Assembly: GCF_020184175.1 (NCBI RefSeq)
Contig: NC_065533.1
Coordinates: 55,590,351 to 55,654,350, forward strand
Reading direction: 5' to 3'
Source of the DNA: Aphis gossypii
Lineage: Eukaryota > Arthropoda > Insecta > Hemiptera > Aphididae
Length of the DNA stretch: 64,000 nucleotides
A program made the position numbers and the translations under genes. This document shows positions 28,009 to 40,100 of this stretch, piece by piece; within the stretch, counting starts at the first letter, position 1; every line of letters starts with the position of its first letter. Below the pieces are notes generated by a model, which had not been told where the DNA came from, searched no databases, and was given only the letters and a program-made list of their open reading frames with translations.

Positions 28009-28016
28009 TATAAAAG
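28009..28016 (+). promoter_or_regulatory. TATA box of the secreted-peptide gene
   Basis: TATAAAAG lies 134 bases before the ATG of the secreted peptide. A start site 25-35 bases downstream would give a 5' leader of about 100 bases. The leader, 28040-28142, is less A+T-rich than its surroundings and has no upstream ATG. Confidence 0.65.
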
Positions 28017-28142
28017 ACTCAAGCTTAGCACTTCGAAAAACAAACCACCATCCAACAGTTCCAACTGCAGTCTACAGAACTCTTTAAACTTACTACACAA
28101 AAGTAACACTTGACACTCAACTCCAATATTAATACTATCAAC

Positions 28143-31100
28143 ATGAACCGCAACTTGTCTATGTTTCTTTTGGTCGCCGCATTGGGTAAGTACTATTTAC
28201 AAACAAAATGTATAAATTAATTTGTTAATTATTTAGCTCTATAAGTACTTGTATAATATATATTCACTTCAATGCCTAGACGATAACTAAATAATAATAT
28301 ATAATATAATAATAAGAAATATAATTCTCAGGGTTCGGGATTTATAGCGCGAAAAATACTAAAATATGCGGTTATATATGACTCAATTAACTAAAAAATA
28401 TTCACTAAAAATAATTTTTAAAAAGGATTTATCAGATATGAAAAAAATTTGTTATTACTATTGGACATTTTAATATTATTACTAATCATGATAAATTTAT
28501 AAATCAAATTTCTTAAAAATTGGTTTTTTAATGGTTTGAAAAAAAATATTTAATATCGGTAAATATTTATTAAAAATTTGTTATTGTTAATAAAATTTCT
28601 ATCTTTGTGATTGCATTGAACTTTTAGATGTTTTCGAACGTTTTCAAACAGGTAACTCCTATCCTCGGCTAGATTAGACTTATATACCAAAAATAAACTT
28701 TTACTAGTCTGTCAATAGATGTTATGAGAGCCAGAGAGCAAATACTTTAATACTTTCAATACACCAACTCAGATAGCTATTTTGTTTTTGATCGTTTCAA
28801 TTGATTATTTGTTAAGTATTTATAAATCACTTTAAATACATCAGTTTCGTGACAGATAGCCACACAAATAGTAATATTATGTTCAAAACATGTTTTATAA
28901 TTAATTGTTCGAAATTGTAATTAATACATATTCAAAATAATTCATAAACTCAAAAATCACTGAATGTGTCAATATAGCAAAATAATTAGAAATATGCAAA
29001 CACCTCTTAAATATGCAAAAACAACAAAATAAAAAGTTATGTTTGAATTCTCCGAATACTATAAAAAGTATTTTTATATCTGCAATGGTTTACTACATTC
29101 ATGATGGATATGCAAAGCAGTTTTTTGAAATTTCGATAGTAGAATCAGTAGCCAGTACTTTAGAATGGGCGTCTTTGATTAGAAACTTGATTTTTAAAAT
29201 TATTAAGTTTAAGTAACTATATACACTAATTAATGGTAAAACTAAAATTATTGTATTTAAATACCTACTCAATTTATTTAAAATGATATATCTTAAAAAA
29301 TAGTTAAATTTATAATAATTACAAAAAAAAATAATACAATGGATTTTTGTAATTTATGATTAAAAAAATATTAATTGATCCTTTTAGAAAACATCAATGG
29401 AAGTTTGAAATTTTATTAACTAGTAGGTAGTTTAGACAATTTAGTACTTGGTGTTGTCGTTATATTTTTCATTAATTTTATAAAAGAGATTATATTTAAA
29501 TGTGTGATTATTTGGTATAAATACCAACATCTACTGAATACAATTTCATCGAGTAAACTTTTAAAAATCTATCTCCAATATATTTTTGAGTGAATAAGTA
29601 TTTTAAGAAAACTAATCTAAGATTTATAGTGTAGTATTAAATATTGAGCAGCTAGAAATTTATTTTTTCAAATAAGATATGAGTGTATGAATGTATGATA
29701 GATATTGTAATAAATAAAATTCTAATTTTAGATCGCATACTTATTGATTGTTAAAAAAATGAAGATTATATGTTAAAAAATATAAAAAAACAACTTTTGA
29801 AAACAATACCTGTGACTTGTGAGTGTACAATAGCCAATAGGTACTACAACTTGTTAATAAGTTTGTTAAAAATTCTTATAGCATCACATCAGCCTAAATT
29901 TAAATCATATTCTAACATTTTCAACATATTAAGCTGTTTTAATAACGTATTATAATAAAAACCACTAGACACGAAATTTTAAATTTTAAAATTTAAAAAA
30001 AAAATACAATTTTCAACCAGTACCAACCCAATACCCATTATAAAATATTTTGGGCTTTACCTATTATTTGATTAATCAAAATTACAAAATAGGTATATTG
30101 GCTACATATTATATTAATTTAACATTTTTATAATTTTACTCTATCTATTAGGTACAAAGAAATTAATATCTATTATATAGACAAGGTGTTTTGATGTGTA
30201 GGACGTAGGTAGATATCACTTATACAAATTATATTAATTTTTACTAACATTAAGCTTGAATTAACTTTTATTAATAAATACATCTTAATTAAAAATTAAT
30301 AAATATTATGTGTAATTCAGTAGTCCTCTAACCCATCATAGTTACGCCGATGATAATAAGCTATACAGCCTACCTAATGTATTATCAAAACAAAAACCCT
30401 CCGTCTAACTCCGTGTAAAAATTAGCTAAGTAAAAAAAAGAAGAAAAAAATCAAAAAAAAAAATCATTGTATAACCAAAACTTTTTTCGCTTCATATAGA
30501 ATTTATAAAACCAGTAATTTCAAAGCACTATAAGATGTGATATCATAAATAAATGCTAAGTAAACTGAATTTAAGTATATTTAGTCTGTTTCGATAATTT
30601 ATTTACTTGGCGAGGAAATTTTAGTATTAATATAGAGTATACAGTGTAAAGTGTTATTATTGGTTGTAGAGTATTATTTTGATTAGTATAGAAATGTTAA
30701 CTGTAATATTTTTAATTTATAATGTCTTATTGTCTAATTATTCATCCAGCGCCACGGTTCTTATATTGTATCATTGTATCGTATGAAGTAAAAAATGTCC
30801 TCGCCAAGTAAATAAATTATCGAAACAGACTAAATATACTTAAATTCAGTTTACTTAGCATTTATTTATGCTATCACATCTTTATAGTGCTTTGAAATTA
30901 CTGGTTTTATAAATTCTATATGAAGCGAAAAAAGTTTTGGTTATACAATGATTTTTTTTTTTGATTTTTTTCTTCTTTTTTTTACTTAGCTAATTTTTAC
31001 ACGGAGTTAGACGGAGGGTTTTTGTTTTGATATCACCAATTTTTATCATTTATACCTAAATAATAATAAATATATTAATTAATATTAATTATATTAATGT

Positions 31101-31742
31101 TTATTTAACATATCATATATTAGTGTTTATTTCCCGATCGGCACGACAACGCGAGAAGCGGCCGCCGTGATTCCAGATTTCAATATAATTTTTCATTAAA
31201 AATGTTTCACGTTTCCTTTGATAACTTAATTTCTAACAGTACGATTTTTATGATTTTTACAAAAGGATCATCTGCATGATTTTCCTCATGTTTTGCAATT
31301 TACTAGGTATAAATTGATTCAGTAGATAATTAATTATCTCATCTGACAAAAAACACCGAAATTTACACGGTTTTAATGTGAAACTCCTGCTTCGAGATAA
31401 TATACACTGTCGTGCCGCCGCTTTTATTTTTTTTACTTAGCTCGCGCCACGACCGTGGCGCTGGATAATTTATAAGAGAAACTATTGTTATCAGACTTAA
31501 AAATTCATAACACTTTTTCGTACAATATAAGAATAAAAGTTGTATAGGTATACTGATTTAATGTATTTCAACTTTTAGTTTTGCTGGTAGCAACCACAAT
31601 GATCGATGCTGAGTGCCGCTGGCTGGACTGCCACGCACATTCAGCTGGCGACTGGTGCAACATACTTGGACCCGGCTGGAGGGTCAAAACTTGGCGTAGG
31701 TGTAACGGATTGTTGGGAAAATCCGAACAGTGCTGCAAGTGA
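28143..31742 (+). CDS. Secreted six-cysteine small peptide, two exons
   Basis: Exon 1 is 28143-28185 and exon 2 is 31579-31742; the junctions TTGG|GTAAGT and TTTTAG|TT join in phase 1. The product has 68 residues. A signal peptide of about 25 residues (MNRNLSMF followed by a Leu/Val/Ala core, ending TMIDA) precedes a mature peptide of about 43 residues. Its six cysteines are spaced C-x4-C-x8-C-x14-C-x9-CC and the net charge is roughly +3. A terminal CC with three predicted disulfides recalls beta-defensin-like or knottin peptides, but the spacing fits no family I recognise. An antimicrobial, salivary or signalling role is possible; none is shown. A TATA box lies upstream and AATAAA is at 31936-31941. 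The intron is 3.4 kb and contains a fold-back transposon. Confidence 0.8.
30385..31030. mobile_element. Fold-back DNA transposon, TA target duplication
   Basis: Arms of about 238 bases (30385-30622 and 30793-31030) are almost perfect inverted copies around a spacer of about 170 bases. The termini are TCAAAACAAAAACCCTCCG and its inverse, and both flanks carry TA. The TA duplication suggests mobilisation by a Tc1/mariner-type transposase. There is no coding capacity. It lies in the intron of the secreted-peptide gene. The near identity of the arms indicates recent origin or arm conversion. Confidence 0.85.
31139..31417. repeat. Possible short inverted-repeat element
   Basis: CGGCACGACA at the left is inverted as TGTCGTGCCG at the right, with a GC-rich shoulder on each side and no clear target duplication. 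At 31444-31461 an 8 bp hairpin, GCGCCACG-AC-CGTGGCGC, follows. Part of that hairpin (CAGCGCCACGGT) also occurs at 30749-30760 in the spacer of the neighbouring fold-back element, so the two may be related. Confidence 0.35.
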
Positions 31743-31935
31743 TGCAATTTTTTTTTTAACGCATTATAGTATTTTAACTTTGTTAAGACCAATTTATGCC
31801 TACATGTTTGACATCACTACACAATTTGTCGTATGACGCGTTTATCTGTACTTATATTATTTATACTATTATTACCATTACTAACGATCATTGAATTATT
31901 GTGATTTTTTCTTTTATTACGATTAAAAAAATAAT

Positions 31936-31941
31936 AATAAA
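31936..31941 (+). terminator. Poly(A) signal of the secreted-peptide gene
   Basis: AATAAA about 195 bases after the stop codon, the most plausible cleavage signal. Other A-rich hexamers nearby leave some doubt. Confidence 0.45.
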
Positions 31942-32546
31942 AACTACTTTACAACATTATGTTTTTCAGTTTTTGTACCTATCATATAACAATTAATATT
32001 TATTAATAAAATTATACTAGGTATCCTAGTATAGCTTCTAATTAAAATATAATATTATGGTGCAAGTGTGCAACTAGCGTAAGGATATTTTACCCTGTGT
32101 GGCAAAACTAAAGCTTTAAAAGGATATAAGTGCTATTGCCTATATTATTACTATAGACACCAAGACTAGATTATTCAGTTTCAAATCTATAGCAGGCTAA
32201 ATTGGGAAGCTTTGTCCGATTCTAGTGGTATATGGGTGACGCTCATGGTAAAAGAGTGTCTGAAAATATCAATAAAGCCAATAATATAATTACTATAAAC
32301 AACGAAAATAAAAAATGTAATAAAATGTAGTATTACCTACCATAAAACGGTTAGCGGCATATAGGATTATTTGAAGTATTGCTTCATGTCTGAATGGGTG
32401 GGAGGGTGTATAATCTCGTAAGACTTCAACAGACTGTAGGCCTATATTAGGAAATATGTTTTATGATGTATTATTAAAGTAATTTATTTTACTATAAGTA
32501 TAGGTAATACCTGCGATAATATTCGAGAAATCCCAAAACTTTTAAA

Positions 32547-32830
32547 ACGAATTTTCATACCACTAACTATGGTTACGCAGCCCCTCTTGATCGTGCTTGT
32601 CGATCTATTAATAATATGTCTAATATTGATATTTTCTATGATTCTTTGCCATCTATTATTTATAAACTTAATAATTGTACTAGTAAGGAAATTTTTTACT
32701 TAGCTTTTTCTTTAGTCTTGCTTTATTTGTTATTTTATTATTCTTTTTTCTCTTTCTTTGTAAAATTATTAGTTATTTATATATAGAATCTGTCCTGTAT
32801 TAATTCCCCTGATTTATATATAAATAAATA
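32547..32830 (+). pseudogene. 3' remnant of a LINE (reverse-transcriptase C-terminus)
   Basis: One frame reads TNYGYAAPLDRACRSINN...IDIF, the pattern seen at the extreme C-terminus of insect non-LTR retrotransposon polymerases (H/Y-Y-G-x-x-P-L-x-R...N...D-I-F). The frame closes after about 60 residues and an A-rich tail follows near 32820-32836. Only the 3' end is present, as expected of a 5'-truncated insertion. Confidence 0.5.
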
Positions 32831-33202
32831 AAAAATAGGTTAAATTATATTTTACTGAAAAAATTGCAATTGAAAATGAATTTTGCGTATAAAATACTAT
32901 AATGATGTACAGTAAGTTTCCATGAATAATATTTTTAAGTTACAACAAAATAAAATCATAATTTTTTAAAAAAAATATCTTAATTTTATCCAAATTCTAT
33001 CTTACAATATCTTTAATGTGAGTTATGACCAATGGCCGGTGCCCAGTTGAAATTAATTTTGGAAAATGCGACCGTTTTTATAATGTTATGTCGAATTAAA
33101 TTCTCAGCCCAACCCTGAGTATTCGACTATAATGAATTTAGGTATTATTGTTTTTGTTTTGTTTTAAATTGTAATTTTTTGTTTTGAAATTATATAGTAA
33201 GC

Positions 33203-33519
33203 CAGTGGTTCTTAACCGGTGTTCCGCGGACTTAATGTAAGTGTTCCTACAAAATTGTATAGGTAATCAGTGAAAAAATGTTATTTAGTATTTCTATTTT
33301 CATTCTCTTAATATTTTGACTTTTAAAACAGAACACAATGATATAAGTAAGACGTTTTACTAACATATTTGCAAACTGTTTTATGCTATACATTTATTGT
33401 TTAATATATTAAACAATTAAAAAATTAATATAATTACTGTTTTATTTTACGGCTGTGTTCCGCGAAAACCTCATAAAATTCTAAGTGTTCCGTCATATGA
33501 AAAAAGTTAAAAACCACTG
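33203..33519. mobile_element. hAT MITE with perfect 8 bp target duplication
   Basis: Begins CAGTGGTTCTTAAC and ends GTTAAAAACCACTG. TAGTAAGC occurs on both flanks (33195-33202 and 33520-33527), the 8 bp duplication expected of hAT transposition. It is 317 bp and non-coding. Confidence 0.9.
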
Positions 33520-34433
33520 TAGTAAGCCCATGAATCCGCTGGCCTCAAGCTCACAACAGTCACAAGTCAACGCTCGTGAAGTCGTGAAGTCATGAACTAT
33601 ATTATTGTACAATGTAATTATTAATCATAATTCATAAATATATATAATGTATAAACTGCTGAAAATATTTACAATAGATAAATTTAGATTTACATTACCA
33701 AAATATTAGATGGATAATTTCTCTTTTATACAAAGATATAATATTGATAATTTCAACGTAATTCATGTATACAAATTACACACTTCTTGTCTTCATAGTA
33801 ATCATTGTAAAATCAATTATGCATTCATTGCTTCGCTCAGAATTATTGGTAACATTGTCAACTGATATATTATTAGCATTTTTATATTCGAATAATAGGT
33901 ACTTTTTTACATCAATAAGTCGATAAGTTAACCTGAACGTATCGTAGAAGAATAATGAATAATATTATAATTCATAATAGTCAAACAGACGAACAATAAA
34001 AATTCAAACAAAATAAAATTCGCCGTCCGGTGATAAAATATTAAATGTTTATGATTTTCAAAGAAGGAATTTTTGTGTATCGTTACGTATCGGTTCCAGG
34101 AGTTACACGACGCGCTATGTACCGACCGATATCGAATAGAGACCTGCTCACTTTGAATATTACTGATATTACGTAAGTTGTTTATTCTAAGTTGAACGAC
34201 TCAAAAGAATTTTCCTCCACCATGAATTATACTGATATAAACGTTTTTTTCTAATCTATTGATATAAACCGCTTTTTTCTTCTCAGTGAAAGGCGCAAAT
34301 GCGCAGTAGTACAATTTATTTAACTTATATTATTACTATGGTTATAATATCATAATATTTTATTGGTTACTAGTCTTAAATCGCGGTAGAGTCGTAGAGC
34401 GCTGATAGCTAGTGTATACGATCGTTCATTAGT

Positions 34434-34449
34434 GCCTACTGCAGTAGGC
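34434..34449. repeat. Perfect 16 bp palindrome upstream of the RING gene
   Basis: GCCTACTGCAGTAGGC is self-complementary and lies inside a wider imperfect palindrome AGTGCCT...AGGCACT (34431-34457). It sits about 470 bases before the RNF5/185 start codon, in a GC-richer region that probably holds the promoter. It may bind a dimeric factor or be a chance structure. Confidence 0.5.
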
Positions 34450-34913
34450 GCCAGGCACTAATCACTATCAAAAATAACGAGTATCACAAAATATTATTTT
34501 TTTGTTGCCATTAAATTTTATTGGGCCGAGTGCTGGTCGCACGTAGGCCATATTTTACACATTATCATTGAAATCAGTACAGAGCGCTAGAACATTCCGT
34601 GCAAACACTCGTACCTTCTTCTGGCCGTAACTCGTAAGTCCAAAATAAAAACATATTACTATTATCATTCTGTGTTGATCTTGTAGAACGTCGTGATGTG
34701 CATAGGTGTGGTTTGGGTATACAATCATAACCATAGCTATACACATGTATGTCGATCACAAACAATTACCTATTATTCCTTTAATGTTAATCGTTCGATA
34801 TCTGTTTATTAGTGTTTGTGTGTTTTCAGTATAAAATATTACATTGGGTCGATGTAACAATATTATAATATTTTGATACCAATTGTCTGTTTTTAAACTT
34901 GTTAGGAGACACA

Positions 34914-37118
34914 ATGGCTACCACTACCGATGAGTCCGATTCCTCCCGAAAAAACACGAACAATGAAGAAAATGAAAACAAAGATGAACAGAATAACATC
35001 TTTGAGTGTAACATATGCTTGGATAATGCAAAAGACGCGGTTGTTAGTGTTTGTGGCCATTTATTTTGGTTAGTACCATTCATTGCTAAATCAAAACTAT
35101 AATATTATGTTACTATTTGTTACCTACGTGTATGAATAAATATTTTATTTTTACTATTTATTGTTGAAATAATATAACTGAAATTATGAATCATTATTAG
35201 CCATCAAAGTTGTACATTTTATGTGATAAAAAACTATTTAAATATTTTTTTTCGTTATTTTTGTCACTAAAATAATTGATATAGTTATAAAAAAATAGGT
35301 TATCTATTTCATCTTATTTATTAAGATATTCTCTATTAATCAGTGTGATATTATCACCTAGGCTATATTTTAGGCTATAGACAAGGTCAGAAAATTTTTA
35401 ATATTTATAGCTAATATTTTATTGTGTGACCCAAAAATGATGTTGAGATATAATTTTTTAAATTTTAAATATAGGGCATGAACGGCTGTTTATGTATCAG
35501 TTTATTACTTTTAGGAGTAAGATTTTAATATGTAAATTGAGTAGTAAATTTATTTTTACCTATGGGTGGTAAGAACTTTAATAACCCTGCTATTGAGATC
35601 ATAATTGATTGAACATATTTCCCAAATAATATTTATCATCTAATGATTATTATTTATTCTTTATAATGTTTGTGAATAGGTAAATATATAAATCCAAAAT
35701 ATTTAATTAGATATTGGTATTTTTACATTAGATTATTAATTCATATTTTTAAACCAAAATAACTATTACTAATGTTATTGTTAAGTAAGACTAAAAGACC
35801 TATGACCTAAATCATTCTGCTAATATACTTGCAAGAAATTAGAAAATCTAATTAATTTTACATTCATATTTTTGGTGATTTATTAGCTATTATTAGGTTT
35901 ACATAATTATTAACTAATTACTAATTTCTATTGCTCAATAATTCAATAAAATGTTAGTCATATTATTTTGTTCTAACTTAAAGTGATATATTACAGCTGG
36001 CCATGCTTACATCAATGGTTAGAAACTCGATCAAGTCGTCAAGTATGCCCTGTATGTAAAGCTGTTATAAGTAAAGATAAAGTAATACCAATTTATGGAC
36101 GTGGAAATTCCAAACAAGAAGATCCCAGGTAAATTGTAATGGAAGGGAATATATTTCAAATCATTGAAAATGAATTGTGACGTGTTAAGATTAAAAATAA
36201 TTGGTACCCATTAAAAATATAAGACTAATTTTCTATTACTTCAAAATATTTTATTTTATTTTTATTTTCAATTCTTGAAACAGTAACACATTATATTTAG
36301 GAATTTTCATTGATTTTTTAATGCACATCAATTACTTACAATCAGTAATTATAATAAATAATAATGTTCACAATAGAATGCTTTAATGTCAACATAATAT
36401 GTTGAGTAGTAATATTATTACTAAACGCTTAATTTCTAAAATAATGCTCATGAATTCAGTGTTTACTACATTAAATATATTTTTATGTTTCAGAAATAAA
36501 GTGCCACCTAGGCCTTCTGGTCAAAGAACTGAACCTGAACCTAGTACTGTAAGATACCAACTTATTTTTCAAATTTTTTCAGGCCATTTAGGCCCATTGT
36601 CTCAACCGGTCTGTCTCTTCCCAGTTCTTCCCTATTCACTATTCCAAGTTTTTTCAAGTCCTTGACCACTCTAACCTTCCATTTTTGTCTAGAATATCCT
36701 ATAGGCCTTTTTGTGTTTGGCTTCCATTTCATAACCTAACTAGTTAAATCAGTATATCAACTAATATCATTTTTATTTTTCATGTTTTTATAAAAGTGAT
36801 TTTAACTCTTTCAGGGTTTCCCCGGTTTTACTTTTGGAGATGGTGGTTTTCATTTATCATTTGGAATAGGAGCATTTCCTTTTGGTTTTTTAACATCATT
36901 TAATATTACTGATCGTCCACATGGAAGTAAGTATTAATTACAAAATAGTAATAATTTTGAGTTCTAATTTCAATGATGAATTAAATTGGTTTAATTTAAT
37001 TAATTTATAAATTTAATTAGTTCCAGTTGGCAGTCAACTACAACAAGATGATCAATATTTATCAAAACTTTTCTTATGGATTGCAGTAATATTTATTGTT
37101 TGGCTATTATTGGCTTAA
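34914..37118 (+). CDS. RNF185: RING E3 ubiquitin ligase RNF5/RNF185, five coding exons
   Basis: Coding exons are 34914-35068, 35997-36128, 36494-36548, 36815-36926 and 37021-37118; all junctions are GT-AG with compatible phases, giving 183 residues (human RNF185 has 192). After an acidic Asn/Glu-rich N-terminus the C3HC4 RING is complete: C32, C35, C47, H49, C52, C55, C69, C72. Then come KVIPIYGRG, PPRPSGQR and GFTFGDGGFHLSFGIGAFPFG, all typical of RNF5/RNF185. A C-terminal hydrophobic anchor ends LFLWIAVIFIVWLLLA. In other animals these tail-anchored ligases sit in the ER and mitochondrial outer membrane and ubiquitinate misfolded membrane proteins. Vertebrates have both paralogs, so the symbol could equally be RNF5. 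A TTGTTAG acceptor-like site just before the ATG suggests an upstream non-coding exon. Confidence 0.93.
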
Positions 37119-40100
37119 TTAATTCTAAGAGTACGTTCTTATTATTAGTTATTATTATTATTTTACCATTCAGGGAACTACAATAGTAAACAAATCATGA
37201 GGGCTTCTTTTTATATATTATTTTTATTCACATTATTATCTAAATTTATTGGTTACTTAAGTTAGTTATACTTCAATTTTTATTGTTTGGTGCTGAGTTT
37301 AAAAGTATAGTAAAAGTTTTAAAGTTTAAAACTGTAAGCTTATAATGTTAATTAAATTACTTACTATGATATAAAAAACTATATAATATTATATTAACTA
37401 TAATATTAAACTTTTTAACAGTTTGACGAAATATCTGTGATTTCGACAAGAATATTTTTAAAAACAACATTAATTTAGTAATCCATTTTACTAAATTTGC
37501 AAATATTAATTTATTATTGTATTATTTATAATAACTGCAACAATTATATACAATTTCATAGTCTAGTTGTGTATTCGTGAATATTGTAATATTTATAATT
37601 ATGATTAATATGATGGTTTTATTTTGACTTAATTAAAATATAATTCTTAATGGTTAATTATATTAAAACTTTAATTGTTATTTTTTTTTTTTTAATTGTT
37701 ATTATTATGTCCATCCCATCCATTAAAAAAATATTTAACTCAAAGCCATACTTTGTATTATTTTTTTTTTTCTTTATTTTATTGTATCCTAATTTATTCA
37801 ACTTAATGAGATGAGTACATTATACCCTCATGGTATGTCCCCTTATATAATCATTTTAAAATTAAAGTATCCAAAAATCTTATTTAATGTCATGGAAAAT
37901 ATTTATACTTTTAAACAGTAGCGGCTATCTCAAAAATTGTACAGGTTCTCACTTAAAGAAACTAGTATAAACAGACAGACAGTACCCTTACCAATATTTA
38001 ACATTTATTTTAATGTGATTTTTGTTTTTTTAGAATTGGCCTAACAAAACCTTAAATTTTAAAATGTATTCACTTCACACACACCATGTACCTATAGTCT
38101 AAGTATGTGTGAATACATTTAATTACCATAAAAGAGGTGCTTGAACACTGGTTTAGATATGTGATAGCTTCATCTGTTTAGTTGAAGATAAGTAAATTTA
38201 CTCTAGCATTAAAAGTATTACACTGAGTATAAAGTATGTGAAGTATTCTTCTGGATATAAATTTAATTACTTTATATTATGTTAATAAGACAACCAATGG
38301 GTTAACGATAGTAGAATATTATTTGAAGTATTATGTTATATTATATAAATCAAACATCAGAAAAGTATTTAATTATTTTAATAATAATTTATGTTTAGAT
38401 ACCTAAGTGGAGTAGTTGATTTTATGGGTATCCCTGTGTCCTCATAACACTTCGTTCTTGTAGATTTAAATATTTTCAATTTTTAAGATACTCATTCAAA
38501 ATTCACTTTTTATATTATTAAGTACTCCAAAAAATATTTTGCTTAATAAATTTATAACAATAAAAAATAGTAAAAGGTTAAACATTGATTTGCAACTACT
38601 AAAAATCTTATAAAAAATATTTATAGTATAATCTTTGGTTAACAAGACACCTGTTATCTTAACTTTATATTTGTGATATTAATTAGTGCTTACTATGCAC
38701 ATTGCACAGGTTGTACACATTTTATTATTAAACATGGAACATTGAAGTACATAGTTCAACCATAAAAAATTATGTTAATATTTTATTAAATTTCTTTTTG
38801 CCGTCTATCTTGTCTCATTTTATTAAATATTATTAAATTAATTTTTTATAATTAATATACAGTCATAATTAATTTTAATTAATTATTTCCAGTCTTGAAA
38901 TTTTAGGAGACATTTCACACAGTTCATTTTTCTGATGGATACATAATAACTGTTTAAGTATGTAGAGAATCGCAAAATTGATCCACCTAAACCATTTCCA
39001 AATTTTATATATTATTTTAAGTAAGTTCTTAATCTTATATTTTTACTTTTTATATATTATCATGATTTACTAAGAATGCTCACTTCTATTTTCTACTTTA
39101 ATTTTGGATCTATCGAAAATGATTAAAAGGGAAAGAAATAATGAGCATACTTGGTGAATCATGTATCATAATATAAGATAACTTTCCAAAAATGTATTTA
39201 TTATTTATTTAATATGTATTTGGCATATTATATGTACTATATATTTAGCAATTGACAACCTTGACATATTTTACTTTACAAGATCAGACATCAAAAGAAT
39301 TGTTTTTAATAAACAAATTACAACAAAATTGATGGTAAGATGATAAAATGATTTTATCGAGAAACTTAAAATTGTAAAAATGAATTTTATAATTTGATAA
39401 TATTTTATTTAACTACAGGATGCGGCAGTCAAATCCGACGATAAAAGCGATAAGAACATTTCCAAAATCTCTACCATTTTAGCCCTGCCAACCAGTTCTT
39501 TTTAAATCGTCGGGTTTGACTGCCACAAACTGTACATAAACACAAGAGTATATTTTACCTTGAAAAGTGACTACTTTGTAGTGTACTAAACTCTTAATCA
39601 GAGTGCTCTATGAAAGAATTTAATTCAACACAATTAAATTAACTAGTCGAATGATTATGGTTTGTTGTCTTGAGAGTTGAATATAAACCAAGTGGTGATA
39701 TCTAAAAGTTAAGGTGAATTATTTAAGGACTATTCCACAGATCAGAATACTCTGGATAAATTTCAATTGAACACATTAATTTTTTATAAATTTATCCATA
39801 AATGTTTTTTTTATTTGTATTAATGAATATTAATTGTTTATTTTAACACTGCTGTAAAATGTAAGATTGATTTTAACTTACTGGGGTCTGAGAAAATTAA
39901 AATTATGCTTGAATGAGGTAAAAATAAATGAAATTTTAAAAAAAGTCTCCTATTGCATATATAAAACTATATAAAATAAAAAATTATAATCAATAAGAAA
40001 TATATTAAATTATTATTTATTATTATAAAAAAAAAATAATTATGTCTTATAATAATATTTATTAAAAATTTTAAAATATATTTATTCAGATTAGGTAGAA

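Noticed and set aside
31568..31836. Open frames overlapping exon 2 of the secreted peptide
   Set aside because: They read the same bases in other frames or the opposite strand; only the spliced frame gives a signal peptide and paired cysteines.
34087..34200. Fourth copy of the GC-rich block (TTCCAGGAGTTACACGACGCG)
   Set aside because: Only a few bases match the ACCAGGATCGCATG core and no second motif follows.
36399..36665. An 88-residue frame spanning RING-gene exon 3
   Set aside because: It includes flanking intron; splice sites at 36494 and 36548 define the real exon.
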